Source of the DNA: Mesorhizobium sp. M2A.F.Ca.ET.046.03.2.1
Lineage (GTDB): Bacteria; Pseudomonadota; Alphaproteobacteria; Rhizobiales; Rhizobiaceae
DNA length: 64,000 bases
Assembly (NCBI RefSeq): GCF_003952425.1
Contig: NZ_CP034449.1
Location: 2,604,001-2,668,000, forward strand
Reading direction: 5' to 3'
The position numbers were made by a program, and so were the translations under genes. The notes beneath the pieces were generated by a model, which had not been told where the DNA came from, did no database searches, and saw only the letters and a list, made by a program, of their open reading frames with translations. This document shows positions 34,747-43,857 of the stretch, piece by piece. How positions within the stretch are numbered: the stretch's first letter is position 1; each line of letters begins with the position of its first letter.

Positions 34747-36450
34747 ATGGCAAAGCTCGACACGATCACGCTTTCGGTGCTGCAGGCGGCGCTGCAGCAG
34801 GTCTGCGACGAGATGGATCTGACCTTTTCCCGCGCCGCCTTCTCGCCAGTCATCGCCGAAGCCAATGACCGCTCGGACGGCATCTATTCGGCCGTCGACG
34901 GTTCGCTGATCGCGCAAGGCAGCCAGGGCCTGCCGGTGTTCGTCGGCGTGATGCAGTATTCGACCAGGACGGTGATCGAGATGATCGCCGACGGCCGTTG
35001 CCTGGCTCCTGAGCCCGGTGACATCTACATCGTCAACGACCCCTATCTCGGCGGCACGCATCTGATGGATGTGCGCTTCGTCATGCCGGTCTATCGCGGC
35101 GGAAAAATCTTTTGCTGGCTTTCCAACACTGGACATTGGCCGGATATCGGCGGCTCGGTGCCCGGCGGCTTTTCGGCCTCGGCCACCGCCGTCGAGCAGG
35201 AGGGCCTGCGGCTGCCGCCGGTGAAACTGTTCAAGAAGGGCGTGCTCGATCCCGAGATCTACGCCATCATCTGCTCGAACATCCGCGTCGCCGACCAGCG
35301 TATCGGCGATATCCGCGCGCAGGCCGCGGCGCTACTGATCGGCCAGGACAGGCTCAATGAAATCCTCGATCGTTACGGTGACGAAACCGCAGTCGAAGCG
35401 ATCGCGGAACTGCGCCGCCGCGCCGCCGAGCAGATGCGCTCTTCGATCGCCGTCATCCCCGACGGCGTCTACCGCTCGCAGGCCTTCGTCGATTCCGACG
35501 GCGTGGTGAACGAGCCGTTGACCATCAATCTGGCCGTCGAGAAACAGGGCGATACACTGACCTTCGACTTTGCCGGCTCTTCAAAACCCTGCGCCGGGCC
35601 GATGAACAGCGTGCTGGCGACGACCTTGTCGTCCGTCTACCTCGCCATGCGGCATATTTTTCCGGAGGTGCCGATCAGCGCCGGCGCCTTCGAGCCGCTG
35701 AAAGTCAAGCGGCCGGAGGGCACGTTCCTCGACGCCAAATATCCTCGGCCCGTGTCGGGCTGCGCTGCCGAAGTATCACAGCGCATCGCGGAAGCGGTAT
35801 TCGCGGCGATGGTGCAGGCGCTGCCCAAGAAGGTGACGGCGGCGCCCGCCGGCTCCAGCGGCAATTTCGCGCTCGGCGGCAACGATCCGGCGCGCGGCCG
35901 CGACTATATCATGTACCAGATCTCCGGCGGCGGCTATGGCGGCAATGCCGGCCATGACGGCTTGAGCAATGGCTGCTCGACCATCGGTATTTCGAAGTCG
36001 CCGCCGGTCGAGATCATGGAGCAGGCTTTTCCGGTGCTTTACCGGCATTACGCGCTGCGCGAAGGCTCAGGCGGCGCCGGCAAACATCGCGGCGGCTTCG
36101 GTCTCGCCTATGAGGTCGAGATCCTGCGCGGCGAGGCCCGCGCATCCTTCGTCATGGACCACGGCCGCTTCGGCCCGCAGGGCGCGCTCGGCGGCAAGGA
36201 CGGCGCACCGAACAGCGTGACCGTGTTCCGGGGCAGCGAAGCGCATGTGCCGCCGCATCTTTCCAAGGAACAGGACATCGCGCTCAAGGCCGGCGACCGC
36301 GTGCGCGTCGGCACGCCGGGCGGCGGCGGCTATGGCGATCCACGCGAGCGCGACACGAGGCTGGTCGCGGAGGATGTCCGGCTCGGCTACTACACACCTG
36401 AGCAGGCGCGGGAGATGTTCGGATTCGCGCCCGCCGATATACCGTCATAG
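34747..36450 (+). CDS. hydantoinase/oxoprolinase family, B subunit
   Basis: 567 residues of the HyuB family. Typical stretches: MDLTFSRAAFSPVIAEANDRSDGIYS, PGDIYIVNDPYLGGTHLMDV, WLSNTGHWPDIGGSVPGGF, YQISGGGYGGNAGHDGLS and the C-terminal VRVGTPGGGGYGDPRERD. It starts one base after the hyuA stop, so the pair is a two-gene operon making one complex. The B subunit carries the amidohydrolase/carboxylase chemistry in characterised relatives. The substrate is unknown. Confidence 0.87.
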   Translation: MAKLDTITLSVLQAALQQVCDEMDLTFSRAAFSPVIAEANDRSDGIYSAVDGSLIAQGSQGLPVFVGVMQYSTRTVIEMIADGRCLAPEPGDIYIVNDPYLGGTHLMDVRFVMPVYRGGKIFCWLSNTGHWPDIGGSVPGGFSASATAVEQEGLRLPPVKLFKKGVLDPEIYAIICSNIRVADQRIGDIRAQAAALLIGQDRLNEILDRYGDETAVEAIAELRRRAAEQMRSSIAVIPDGVYRSQAFVDSDGVVNEPLTINLAVEKQGDTLTFDFAGSSKPCAGPMNSVLATTLSSVYLAMRHIFPEVPISAGAFEPLKVKRPEGTFLDAKYPRPVSGCAAEVSQRIAEAVFAAMVQALPKKVTAAPAGSSGNFALGGNDPARGRDYIMYQISGGGYGGNAGHDGLSNGCSTIGISKSPPVEIMEQAFPVLYRHYALREGSGGAGKHRGGFGLAYEVEILRGEARASFVMDHGRFGPQGALGGKDGAPNSVTVFRGSEAHVPPHLSKEQDIALKAGDRVRVGTPGGGGYGDPRERDTRLVAEDVRLGYYTPEQAREMFGFAPADIPS

Positions 36451-36528
36451 CTAATCTTTAAGCGCCTGATCAATCGTATCTTAATTCGAGGACGGTAGGT
36501 GTACTCCCGACACGATCGGGAGAGGATC

Positions 36529-37575
36529 ATGAGCGTCGCGGAGCAAATGGAGGCCAGCACCCAGGCCAGCTCCAACGCTGTTCCGCCCGGCGGCCTCGCA
36601 GTTGTCTCCCGCATTCTGCTGCTGTTTTGTCTTTGCTACATCGCCAGCGCGATGCTGATTTGGCCAACGATCTTCATCGCTATGGCCAACGCCTATCTTT
36701 CGACGCTCGTCTTGACCGGCTGGATGGTCGCCCTCGCCATCGCCATTCCAGCTGGGGTGATGGCCTCTCCCCAACAGCCACTTCATGGCATCATCGGCTT
36801 CCTCCGCTCGCGGGGTCGGCAAGCGGCGCTCGTCGTCGGCGTCTTCGTGTTGGGTCTCTCCGCCTTCACCACCTACAAGCTGAACATCCCCAATGTCGTG
36901 CCCTTCTACGGCGACAGGGCGGTGGCCGATATCGACGAATTCCTGCATGGCATCGCGCCCTGGCGGATTGCCCATTCGATCGATGCAGCGACGCTGTCCT
37001 GGCTGGTCGAGAAAACCTACAGCCAGCTATGGTTCCTCGAGTGGTTCGCGTTGGCGTTCCTTGCCGCCTTCCATGCCAGACAGCCGGTCCATCTCCGTTA
37101 CCTTGTGGCGCTGGCGCTGACGACGGTGGTGATCGGCACGATCCTGGCGACGTTGCTGTCTTCCGTCGGCCCGATCTTTTATGACCGCTTCGTCGGCGGC
37201 AGCCGCTTCACCGATCTCCACGAGGCGCTTCGGCTCTATCCCTACAGCCAGCACATGACGCTGTTCTCCGATTACCTGCTAAAGAGCTACACCGAGCGAA
37301 CGGCCGACTTCGGCACAGGGATATCGGCAATGCCCAGCATGCATGTGGCCGTTGCGACGTTGAATGCCTTCTACGTCACACGGCTCAATCGCGGATTCGG
37401 GGCAGCGGCATGGGCGTTTGCCGCGCTGATCCTATTCGGCTCCGTCTATACGGGCTGGCACTACGCGATAGACGGCTATGTCTCGATAGCGCTGGTCGCC
37501 ACGATCTGGCGGTGGTCGGCCCGCATTTCCGAAAACACGGCTAAAGCGCGTCGCGCTGAAAGGGTTTCGCCGTAA
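36529..37575 (+). CDS. membrane PAP2-superfamily protein (inositol-phosphotransferase-like)
   Basis: 348 residues with about six hydrophobic segments (first near residues 28-50). The C-terminal half carries the lipid-phosphatase signature pieces SAMPSMHVAVA and YTGWHYAIDGYVS, whose two His residues and the Asp form the catalytic set of PAP2_3-type enzymes. The first basic motif (K-x6-RP) of classical PAP2 is not obvious, as in the Aur1/Ipt1-like branch. It probably acts on phospholipid or polyprenyl phosphate head groups. Start ATG 36529 follows GGGAGAGG. It lies 78 bases after hyuB and converges with the MarR gene; no link to the catabolic genes is evident. Confidence 0.8.
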   Translation: MSVAEQMEASTQASSNAVPPGGLAVVSRILLLFCLCYIASAMLIWPTIFIAMANAYLSTLVLTGWMVALAIAIPAGVMASPQQPLHGIIGFLRSRGRQAALVVGVFVLGLSAFTTYKLNIPNVVPFYGDRAVADIDEFLHGIAPWRIAHSIDAATLSWLVEKTYSQLWFLEWFALAFLAAFHARQPVHLRYLVALALTTVVIGTILATLLSSVGPIFYDRFVGGSRFTDLHEALRLYPYSQHMTLFSDYLLKSYTERTADFGTGISAMPSMHVAVATLNAFYVTRLNRGFGAAAWAFAALILFGSVYTGWHYAIDGYVSIALVATIWRWSARISENTAKARRAERVSP

Positions 37576-37602
37576 GCGTGGCAAAGGTCCGAACCCATCC
37601 GA

Positions 37603-38064
37603 TCAGGCCAGCTTCGCCAACAGCCGCAGGAACGTCGCGGCCTCCTTGGCGGTCAGCGGCGCCAGCGTTTCCTCTGTAATTCTGCGGGCAAGCGGGATCA
37701 GCCGCTCAATGGCCTCGCGGCCTTCCGGCGTCAGATTGACCAGCAGCCGCCTCTTGTCGACCTCATGCTTGGAGACCTCGACCAGCCCGCGCGCCTTCAG
37801 CCGGTCGATGACGCCCTTCACGGTGGCGGCGTCCATGGCGATCAGCGTTCCCAGCTGGTTCTGGGAGGTCTCGCCGATGTCGTAGAGCTTGGCCAGAGCG
37901 GCGAATTGCGGCGGCGTCAGGTCGCTGATATGCGAGGCGAAGATCGACACATGGCGCTGATGCGCCTTGCGCAGGATGAAGCCGACCTGATCCTGCAGAT
38001 GGTAGTTGTTCTCGTCGCCGTCCTCGGCCTCGACCAGCCGCAGCAGATTGTCCTCGCCGCTCAT
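37603..38064 (-). CDS. MarR-family transcriptional regulator
   Basis: 153 residues: dimer helices at both ends and a winged helix (LTPPQFAALAKLYDIGETSQNQLGT-type H2-H3, DAATVKGVIDRLKARGLVE recognition helix, DKRRLLVNLTPEGRE wing). Start ATG 38064 overlaps the DUF1185 stop (ATGA), making it the last gene of the six-gene hydroxylase operon, so it probably controls that operon and hyuAB through the GTATAC palindromes. The nicotinate regulator NicR of Pseudomonas also belongs to the MarR family, which fits the proposed pathway, but orthology was not tested. Confidence 0.88.
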   Translation of the reverse strand: MSGEDNLLRLVEAEDGDENNYHLQDQVGFILRKAHQRHVSIFASHISDLTPPQFAALAKLYDIGETSQNQLGTLIAMDAATVKGVIDRLKARGLVEVSKHEVDKRRLLVNLTPEGREAIERLIPLARRITEETLAPLTAKEAATFLRLLAKLA

Positions 38065-38645
38065 CTGAGGCCATCCCATGCCTTGATGTCCTCGGCCGCC
38101 AGCCCGCCCATGCGGTTATGGACGCGCGGGCCGCAGGTCATGGCGAGGCAGAACAGGATCTCGTCGGGGCGCGGGCCGTCGCTGATGCCGACCTCCATGG
38201 CGTCGAAATGGCTGCGCACATAGGCGGCGTTGATGTGGCCGAGCGGCACGTCGAGGCGCGAGCCGAAAGCGCCGACCTTCTTGGCCGACGGCACGATCGC
38301 CTTGGCGTCGCCGAGCCGCTCGCGCATGGAGTAGCCGCCCGGCACATGCCAGAGCGCGCCGTGCTCCAGCTCTCCTGCCGTGCCGACGATGGCGCCCTTG
38401 CCGTAACCGTCGATCTTCTTCACGTCGCCGCCGAGCGCCGCGATCAGCCTGTCTGAAAGCAGGAGGCCCAGCGGCTTCAGGTCCTCCATCGCGCCCTGCA
38501 GCTCTTCCACATAGCGCCCGGCGAAAGGGTTCTTGACCACTGCGAGAGCCGCCGCGCGAAGGCGCGGCTGTTGGGCGACGGGGCCGCCGTCGTGGAAAAT
38601 CTCCTCGGTCAGCACCGCGACCTTGCGGATCGGAAACTCAGGCAT
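38061..38645 (-). CDS. DUF1185 'amino acid synthesis' family protein
   Basis: 194 residues matching the AA_synth (DUF1185) family: VLTEEIFHDGG near the N-terminus, NPFAGRYVEELQ, GYGKGAIVGTAGELEHGALWHVPGGYSMRERLG, and LGHINAAYVRSHFD. The family has known structures but no settled function despite its name, and is often found beside heterocycle and amide catabolic genes. Start ATG 38645 has AGGAGG about 9 bases upstream; it overlaps the UPF0280 gene by 8 bases and the MarR gene by 4. A hydrolytic or isomerase step on a ring-opening product would fit; this is a guess. Confidence 0.82.
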   Translation of the reverse strand: MPEFPIRKVAVLTEEIFHDGGPVAQQPRLRAAALAVVKNPFAGRYVEELQGAMEDLKPLGLLLSDRLIAALGGDVKKIDGYGKGAIVGTAGELEHGALWHVPGGYSMRERLGDAKAIVPSAKKVGAFGSRLDVPLGHINAAYVRSHFDAMEVGISDGPRPDEILFCLAMTCGPRVHNRMGGLAAEDIKAWDGLR

Positions 38646-39522
38646 CGGCAAATTCCTCCTGTGCATGCTTGTTGGGCGCGGCGAGCGCTATCGCGCCGCT
38701 GATGCGGGCCTTCCCCGCCAGAAACAGCGCCGAGGCGGCGACCAGGCCGCGCCGGCGAAAATCTTCGGCGACGGCGAGGCCCTTGTCCAGCGCCTGGGCA
38801 ATGTCGCCCGGCGAAAGCGCGCCGACGCTCTGCGTCACCAGTTGCTCTCCAAGATCGCTGTCGGGCGCCAGGTCGCGCGCCGGAACGCGCGCGATGGCAG
38901 GGTGACCGGGCAGGTCGACGGCGTTGGCAATCAGCGTCGCCGCCGCATCCGCCTCGGCGCCGGTCGGAGCGAGAACGGTGACGGCATCGGCGATGCCGAA
39001 CGAAAACGAGCGGCCGCGCCAGCCGCTGGTGGCAACACCGCGCACGCCATCCTCGGCGCGGATGCCGACGCGATCGGCCATGCCATTGCCGGTGCCGGCA
39101 ATCGCCACCGTCATCGACTGGTCCCTGCCGAGATAGAGGGCGCAATCGCCGCCATTGTTGACATAAGCGCGGTCGAGCCGGCGGCCGGCGAGCATTGCGG
39201 CAAGAATTTCGTCGGCTACTGAACCGGCAACGGCGGCCATCGGGGTGATGAAGCATTCCGCCAATGGCATGACGGCTGCTTCCATGCGGCGCGCCGTCGG
39301 GCCGGCGAAATCGCGCGGCGCCAGGAAGAAGGCTGGCAGGCGCAACTCGGGCAGCTCCTCGACCAGTTCGATCAGGATCATCTGGAAGCGCGTGACCGCC
39401 TGCTGGTAGGCGGCGCGACGTTCGTCGTCAGAACCGAAGGCCTCGACGATGAGATCGATCGGCCCATGGTTGAGATGGAGCCGCCGGCCGTCGGCAAGCC
39501 AATGCGCCTGCGGGCCGTTCAT
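38638..39522 (-). CDS. UPF0280-family (ApbE-like fold) protein
   Basis: 294 residues of the UPF0280 family, distantly related to ApbE flavin transferases. Seen: LHLNHGPIDLIVEAFG, PMAAVAGSVADEILAAML, YVNNGGDCALYLG, and GVATSGWRGRSFSFGIADAV. Start ATG 39522 is chosen because upstream sequence is the end of the 6-hydroxynicotinate reductase gene and the expected TGATG junction falls exactly here. It might mature a flavoprotein such as its neighbour's partner, by analogy with ApbE; no evidence in the sequence proves this. Confidence 0.8.
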   Translation of the reverse strand: MNGPQAHWLADGRRLHLNHGPIDLIVEAFGSDDERRAAYQQAVTRFQMILIELVEELPELRLPAFFLAPRDFAGPTARRMEAAVMPLAECFITPMAAVAGSVADEILAAMLAGRRLDRAYVNNGGDCALYLGRDQSMTVAIAGTGNGMADRVGIRAEDGVRGVATSGWRGRSFSFGIADAVTVLAPTGAEADAAATLIANAVDLPGHPAIARVPARDLAPDSDLGEQLVTQSVGALSPGDIAQALDKGLAVAEDFRRRGLVAASALFLAGKARISGAIALAAPNKHAQEEFADA

Positions 39523-41062
39523 CAGCCGGCACCGTTCGCCGCCGCGCGCCGCAGCTGCGCCAGGGGCGGCCAGGGTTGTTGGCCGGCGCGCCTGTGCCGC
39601 GGCGTGGGTTGAGATACTCGCCGCCCTTGGCGAGGATATCCTCGACGCCTCGGATCTCATTCTCATAGCCGCCCAGCCGGACATAATCGTCGCGGCGCAT
39701 GGTGAACTCGATCGGCGCGACCAGAGCCGGCGTCGGCACATAGCCGAAGGCGCCTTCCGGCACGCGGGTGACGTCGACCATCAGCGTGATGCCGCCGCCC
39801 GGCCAGACATAGACCGGCGCGCCGCCCACCGTCACGTAGGTCCTCAAGCCCTGCACCGAGCGCGTGAGGTTGACGGGGTTTTCGGTGACGCCGGCGCGCA
39901 GCGAGCCGCCGGCGCCGCCGATGAAGAGAACGGTGCAGAGCGCCGGCTCGCAATTGTCCTCGATCAGGCCGACCGACTTCTGCAGCCGCTCCGGAAACGG
40001 TTTTTGGACCGGCTTCAGCTCGTCGTCCAGCTCGTAATAGGCGAACTGCTCGCCGGTGGTCGACACCATCAGCAGCGACAGGCCGGGGCGCGCGCCCTTC
40101 TTGGCGTTCCAGTCGCCGAGGATCGACAGCGGGTCGGAAATCGTCGTGCCGCCCCAGCCGAGGCCGGGCTCAGACACCTTGAAATAACGGCCGGGCGTCG
40201 AACGGCGGCCGATGATCTTTATGCCGGTGTCTTCCCAGCCCAGCACCTTGCCGGCCTGATGCTCCGAGACGACGCCGGTGATGTGGTCGTCGACCACAAC
40301 GACTTCGTCGACGAGACCGCGCCATTGCGTGGCGAACATGCCGATGGTGGCCGAGCCGCAGCCGACGCGCATGCGGTGCTCGACCTTGCCGTCGATGACC
40401 GGCGATTTGCCGGCTTCGACGATCACCGTGGCGCCGCCGTCGATGGTGAGCTCGACCGGCTTGCGGTTGCAGAGGTTAAGCAGCGCGTCGCAAGTGGCGC
40501 GGCCTTCCTGCTTGGAGCCGCCGGTCAAATGATGGACGCCGCCTAGCGACAGCATCTGCGAGCCGTATTCGCCTGTGGTGACATGGCCGATCGCCTCGCC
40601 TTGCGAGCGCACGATTGCCGACTCGTCGCCGATATGGCGGTCGGTGTCGATCTTCACCTTGACGCCGCAGTAGGAGAATATTCCTTCGGTGACGACGGTG
40701 ACGAGATCGACGCCCTCGACCTCCTGGCTGACGATGAAGGGCGCCGGCTTGTAGTCCGGATAGGTGGTTCCGGCGCCGATCGCGGTGACGAAGCGCCTTC
40801 CGGTGTTGACCAGCTCGCCGTTCCAGGCCTCGCCCTCGGCAACGAAAGGCACGACCGCGCCGCCGGTCTCGGCGGCATGGTCGAGGATGGTTAGCGGATC
40901 CATGCGCACGATGCGGCCGCCGACATTGCCGTAGCGGTCGCAGGCGCCGGTGCGTCCGTCGGCGATGTAGCACATGACCGGACAGGCATCGCAGCGGATC
41001 TTCTCCGCCACCTGCTTCTCGCCGGGATCATGGGTTTCGAAACGTTCGGCAAGCTCGCTCAT
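39428..41062 (-). CDS. 6-hydroxynicotinate reductase homologue, probably frameshifted at its 3' end
   Basis: Residues 1-490 match the ferredoxin-dependent 6-hydroxynicotinate reductase family, which reduces 6-hydroxynicotinate to 1,4,5,6-tetrahydro-6-oxonicotinate. A Fe-S binding Cys set is seen at CDACPVMC and GACDRYG near residues 25-45; further stretches are GTTYPDYKPAPFIVS and VGCGSATIGMF. As read, the protein runs to 544 residues with an Arg/Pro-rich end overlapping the next gene by 95 bases. Adding one G to the GGG at 39573-39575 gives a C-terminus NNPWPPLAQLRRAA and a stop that forms TGATG with the UPF0280 start, so a one-base loss is likely (true end near 39522). Start overlaps the upstream gene by 4 bases. 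Confidence 0.8.
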   Translation of the reverse strand: MSELAERFETHDPGEKQVAEKIRCDACPVMCYIADGRTGACDRYGNVGGRIVRMDPLTILDHAAETGGAVVPFVAEGEAWNGELVNTGRRFVTAIGAGTTYPDYKPAPFIVSQEVEGVDLVTVVTEGIFSYCGVKVKIDTDRHIGDESAIVRSQGEAIGHVTTGEYGSQMLSLGGVHHLTGGSKQEGRATCDALLNLCNRKPVELTIDGGATVIVEAGKSPVIDGKVEHRMRVGCGSATIGMFATQWRGLVDEVVVVDDHITGVVSEHQAGKVLGWEDTGIKIIGRRSTPGRYFKVSEPGLGWGGTTISDPLSILGDWNAKKGARPGLSLLMVSTTGEQFAYYELDDELKPVQKPFPERLQKSVGLIEDNCEPALCTVLFIGGAGGSLRAGVTENPVNLTRSVQGLRTYVTVGGAPVYVWPGGGITLMVDVTRVPEGAFGYVPTPALVAPIEFTMRRDDYVRLGGYENEIRGVEDILAKGGEYLNPRRGTGAPANNPGRPWRSCGARRRTVPADERPAGALACRRPAAPSQPWADRSHRRGLRF

Positions 41063-43857
41063 CGGCGCGCCTCCTTCTCGCGGATCGCCGCCAGGATGCG
41101 GCTCGGCGTCGCCGGCACCTTGGTGACCAGGACGCCTGTGGCATGGCGGATGGCATTGAGGATCGCCGGCGCGGTGGGGATCAGCACATGCTCGCCAAGG
41201 CCCTTGGCGCCGAAGGGTCCTTCCGGATCCGGAACCTCGACCAATATGTGCTCGACCGGCGGCACGTCTCCGATGGTCGGGATGAGGTAATCGTGCAAAT
41301 TCTCGGTGCGGCCGGGGATGTATTCCTCCATCAGCGCCATGCCGATGCCCTGCGCGATGCCGCCCTCGATCTGGCCTTCGACCAGCACGGGATTGATCGC
41401 CTTGCCGACATCATGCGCGGCGGTGATCTTGATGAGCTTCACGGTGCCCAGCTTGAGATCGACCTCGAGCTCGGCGATCTGCGCGCCATAGCCATAGACG
41501 GCATAGGGTTTGCCTTGCCCCTTGGCGTCGAGCGGCAGTGTGGGCGGGTCATAGGTTTCCTCGGCGGCGAAGACGAGACCGTCTGCATCGGCCTTCAGCG
41601 CCGCAAGATCGATGCGCCGCGCGGCATCGCCTTCGCGGATGGAGAGGCTGTCGCCGTCGAGCATGATCGTCGCTTCGCCCGAGACGTTGGCGTAGCGCAG
41701 GATCTTTTCGCGCAAGGCGCGGCCCGCCTTCTCCGCCGCCTTGCCCGTTACAAAAGTCTGGCGCGAGGCGGATGTTTTGCCGGCGTCGGGCGTGATGGCG
41801 GTGTCGGCGCTCTTCAGCTTGAACCTGTCCAGCGGCAGGCCGAGGGCGTCGGCGCAGATCTGGGTGATCACCGTGTTGGAGCCCTGGCCGACATCGACGG
41901 CGCCCTGGTGCAGGATCACCTCGCCGGAGGCCGAGATGCCGACCTTGATGGTGGAGGGATTGGGCAGCGAAGTGTTGCCGCAGCCATACCAGCAGGAGGC
42001 GACGCCGACGCCGCGCCCGCTTGCCGAATTGGCGGCGTTGAAGGCTTCCGCGTCGGCGAGCGCACGCGCCCAATGCGGCTGAAGCTGCTCCAGGCATTCG
42101 CCGATGCCGACGCCCGATTCCAGGCGCTGGCCGGTGACCGTCTCGCAGCCGTCGCGCAGGCAGTTCTTCAGCCGAAAATCGAGCCGATCCATCCCAAGTT
42201 TTCCGGCAAGCTCGTCATAGAGCGTTTCCTGCATTATGGTGGCCTGCGGCACACCGAAGCCACGGAAGGCGCCAGCGATCGGGCCGTTGGTGTGGATGGC
42301 GTAGCCGGTGGCGCGGTAGTTCGGCGTGGCATAGGGGCCGGAGGCGTGCACCGGCACGCGATTGGCCACTGTCGGCCCCCAGCTGGCGTAAGCCCCGGTG
42401 TTGAAATCGCCCTCGAAGACCATGCCGGTGATACGGCCCTCGGCGTCGGCGCCGATGGTCGCCTTCATTTCGGCCGGATGGCGCTTGGTGGTCGACATCA
42501 TCGATTCATTGCGGGTGTAGGCAAGCGCCGCCGGGCGGCCGGTCTTCATCGCCACAAGGCCGATCAGCGGCTGCAGCGAGACATCGAGCTTCGAGCCGAA
42601 GCCGCCGCCGGTGGCGGTTGGCACGATGCGGACCTTGTCGACGGCAAGCCCGAGCACCTTGGCCGTGTCGTCGCGGTCCATATAGGGCGCCTGGGTGCAG
42701 GCGACGACGACCAGCGTGTCGCCATCGATGTACGCATAGCCGGCTTCCGGCTCGATATAGGCGTGCTCGACGAAAGAGGTTTCGATGGCGCCGGATGCCG
42801 TGACCGTCGCGCCGGCGAGCGCTCGTTCCGGATCGCCGCGTTCGACATAGCCGGAGGTCAGCAGGTTTGCCGGGCGGTGCTGGTGGATCAGCGCGGCGCC
42901 ATCGGCCTTCGCCTCGCGCGGCTGCAGCACATGCGGCAATTCGGTCCAGGAGATCGGAAAATCCGTCAGGTCGAGATCGAGGATCGCCTCACGCTCGCCG
43001 GCCACCAGCGCCACAGCCTCGCCGCGCAGGCGGACAAAGCCTTCGGCCAGCGCCGGCTGGTCGGCAAAGGGGCCAATGACGCCGAAGCAGTTCTTGCCGG
43101 GAATGTCGGCGGCGGTGAACACCCCGGCAATGCCGGGATGCGCTTCGACCCAGGCATCAAGGTCGCCGAAGGCAAAGCCGGCATGATAATGCGGCGAGCG
43201 GACCACCAGCACCGACAAAGCATCAACCGGGAAGGAATCGCCGCCGAATTTCTCGGTGCCATTGACCTTCGGCACGCCGTCGAGGCGGATCGGCGAGGCG
43301 CCGACCGCGTGGCCCACGTCCGGCTGGCGAAGGTCTATGCCGTTCATGTGCCGCGAGGCCTGCATCACCGCAGCGACGATTTTTCGATAGCCGGTGCAGC
43401 GGCAGAGCACGCCGCCCAGCGCATCCTGCGTTTCGGCCTCGCTGGGTGTCGGGTTGCGCTCCAAAAGCGCGGTGGCCGCGACCAGCAGGCCGGGCGTGCA
43501 GATGCCGCATTGCGCGGCGCCATGGTCGAGGAAGGAGGCCTGCAGCGCCGAAAGCCTGCCATTGGCAAGACCTTCGACAGTGGTCACGGAAGCGCCGGTG
43601 ACGGACGCCGCCGGCACAAGGCAGGCGCAGACCGGATCGCCGTCGACCAGCACCGTGCAGGCGCCGCAATCGCCGGCGTCGCAGCCGACCTTGGTGCCGG
43701 TCAGCCGCAACTCGTCGCGCAACACCTGCGACAGGCGCCGCACCGGCGGCACGGATACCCGGACGGCGGCGCCGTTGACCTCGAAAGCAATGTCGGCGCG
43801 CTCGATGCCGGACTGGGCCACGCCTGACTGTGCCATGCCGGGGTGGACCATGCTCAT
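41059..43857 (-). CDS. molybdenum hydroxylase with fused 2Fe-2S and molybdopterin domains
   Basis: 932 residues. The N-terminal ~160 residues form a CoxS-type unit with a plant-type cluster (CDAGDCGACTVLVDGDPVCAC) and a second cluster (CGICTPG ... CRCTGY). The rest is a xanthine-dehydrogenase-type Mo subunit (GGGFGSKLD, GAFRGFGVPQA, DVGQGSNTV) with the catalytic Glu in GAKGLGEH near the C-terminus. It would hydroxylate a heterocycle or aldehyde with water as oxygen donor; a nicotinate-like ring is proposed from the adjacent 6-hydroxynicotinate reductase. The fused arrangement recalls Desulfovibrio aldehyde oxidoreductase but here a separate FAD subunit precedes it (4-base overlap). The first 20 residues contain a small MAQSGVAQSG duplication. 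Confidence 0.88.
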   Translation of the reverse strand: MSMVHPGMAQSGVAQSGIERADIAFEVNGAAVRVSVPPVRRLSQVLRDELRLTGTKVGCDAGDCGACTVLVDGDPVCACLVPAASVTGASVTTVEGLANGRLSALQASFLDHGAAQCGICTPGLLVAATALLERNPTPSEAETQDALGGVLCRCTGYRKIVAAVMQASRHMNGIDLRQPDVGHAVGASPIRLDGVPKVNGTEKFGGDSFPVDALSVLVVRSPHYHAGFAFGDLDAWVEAHPGIAGVFTAADIPGKNCFGVIGPFADQPALAEGFVRLRGEAVALVAGEREAILDLDLTDFPISWTELPHVLQPREAKADGAALIHQHRPANLLTSGYVERGDPERALAGATVTASGAIETSFVEHAYIEPEAGYAYIDGDTLVVVACTQAPYMDRDDTAKVLGLAVDKVRIVPTATGGGFGSKLDVSLQPLIGLVAMKTGRPAALAYTRNESMMSTTKRHPAEMKATIGADAEGRITGMVFEGDFNTGAYASWGPTVANRVPVHASGPYATPNYRATGYAIHTNGPIAGAFRGFGVPQATIMQETLYDELAGKLGMDRLDFRLKNCLRDGCETVTGQRLESGVGIGECLEQLQPHWARALADAEAFNAANSASGRGVGVASCWYGCGNTSLPNPSTIKVGISASGEVILHQGAVDVGQGSNTVITQICADALGLPLDRFKLKSADTAITPDAGKTSASRQTFVTGKAAEKAGRALREKILRYANVSGEATIMLDGDSLSIREGDAARRIDLAALKADADGLVFAAEETYDPPTLPLDAKGQGKPYAVYGYGAQIAELEVDLKLGTVKLIKITAAHDVGKAINPVLVEGQIEGGIAQGIGMALMEEYIPGRTENLHDYLIPTIGDVPPVEHILVEVPDPEGPFGAKGLGEHVLIPTAPAILNAIRHATGVLVTKVPATPSRILAAIREKEARR

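Noticed and set aside
41143..43827. An 894-codon plus-strand open frame opposite the molybdenum hydroxylase
   Set aside because: Antisense shadow of a gene with clear Fe-S and Mo motifs; no ribosome site or family match.
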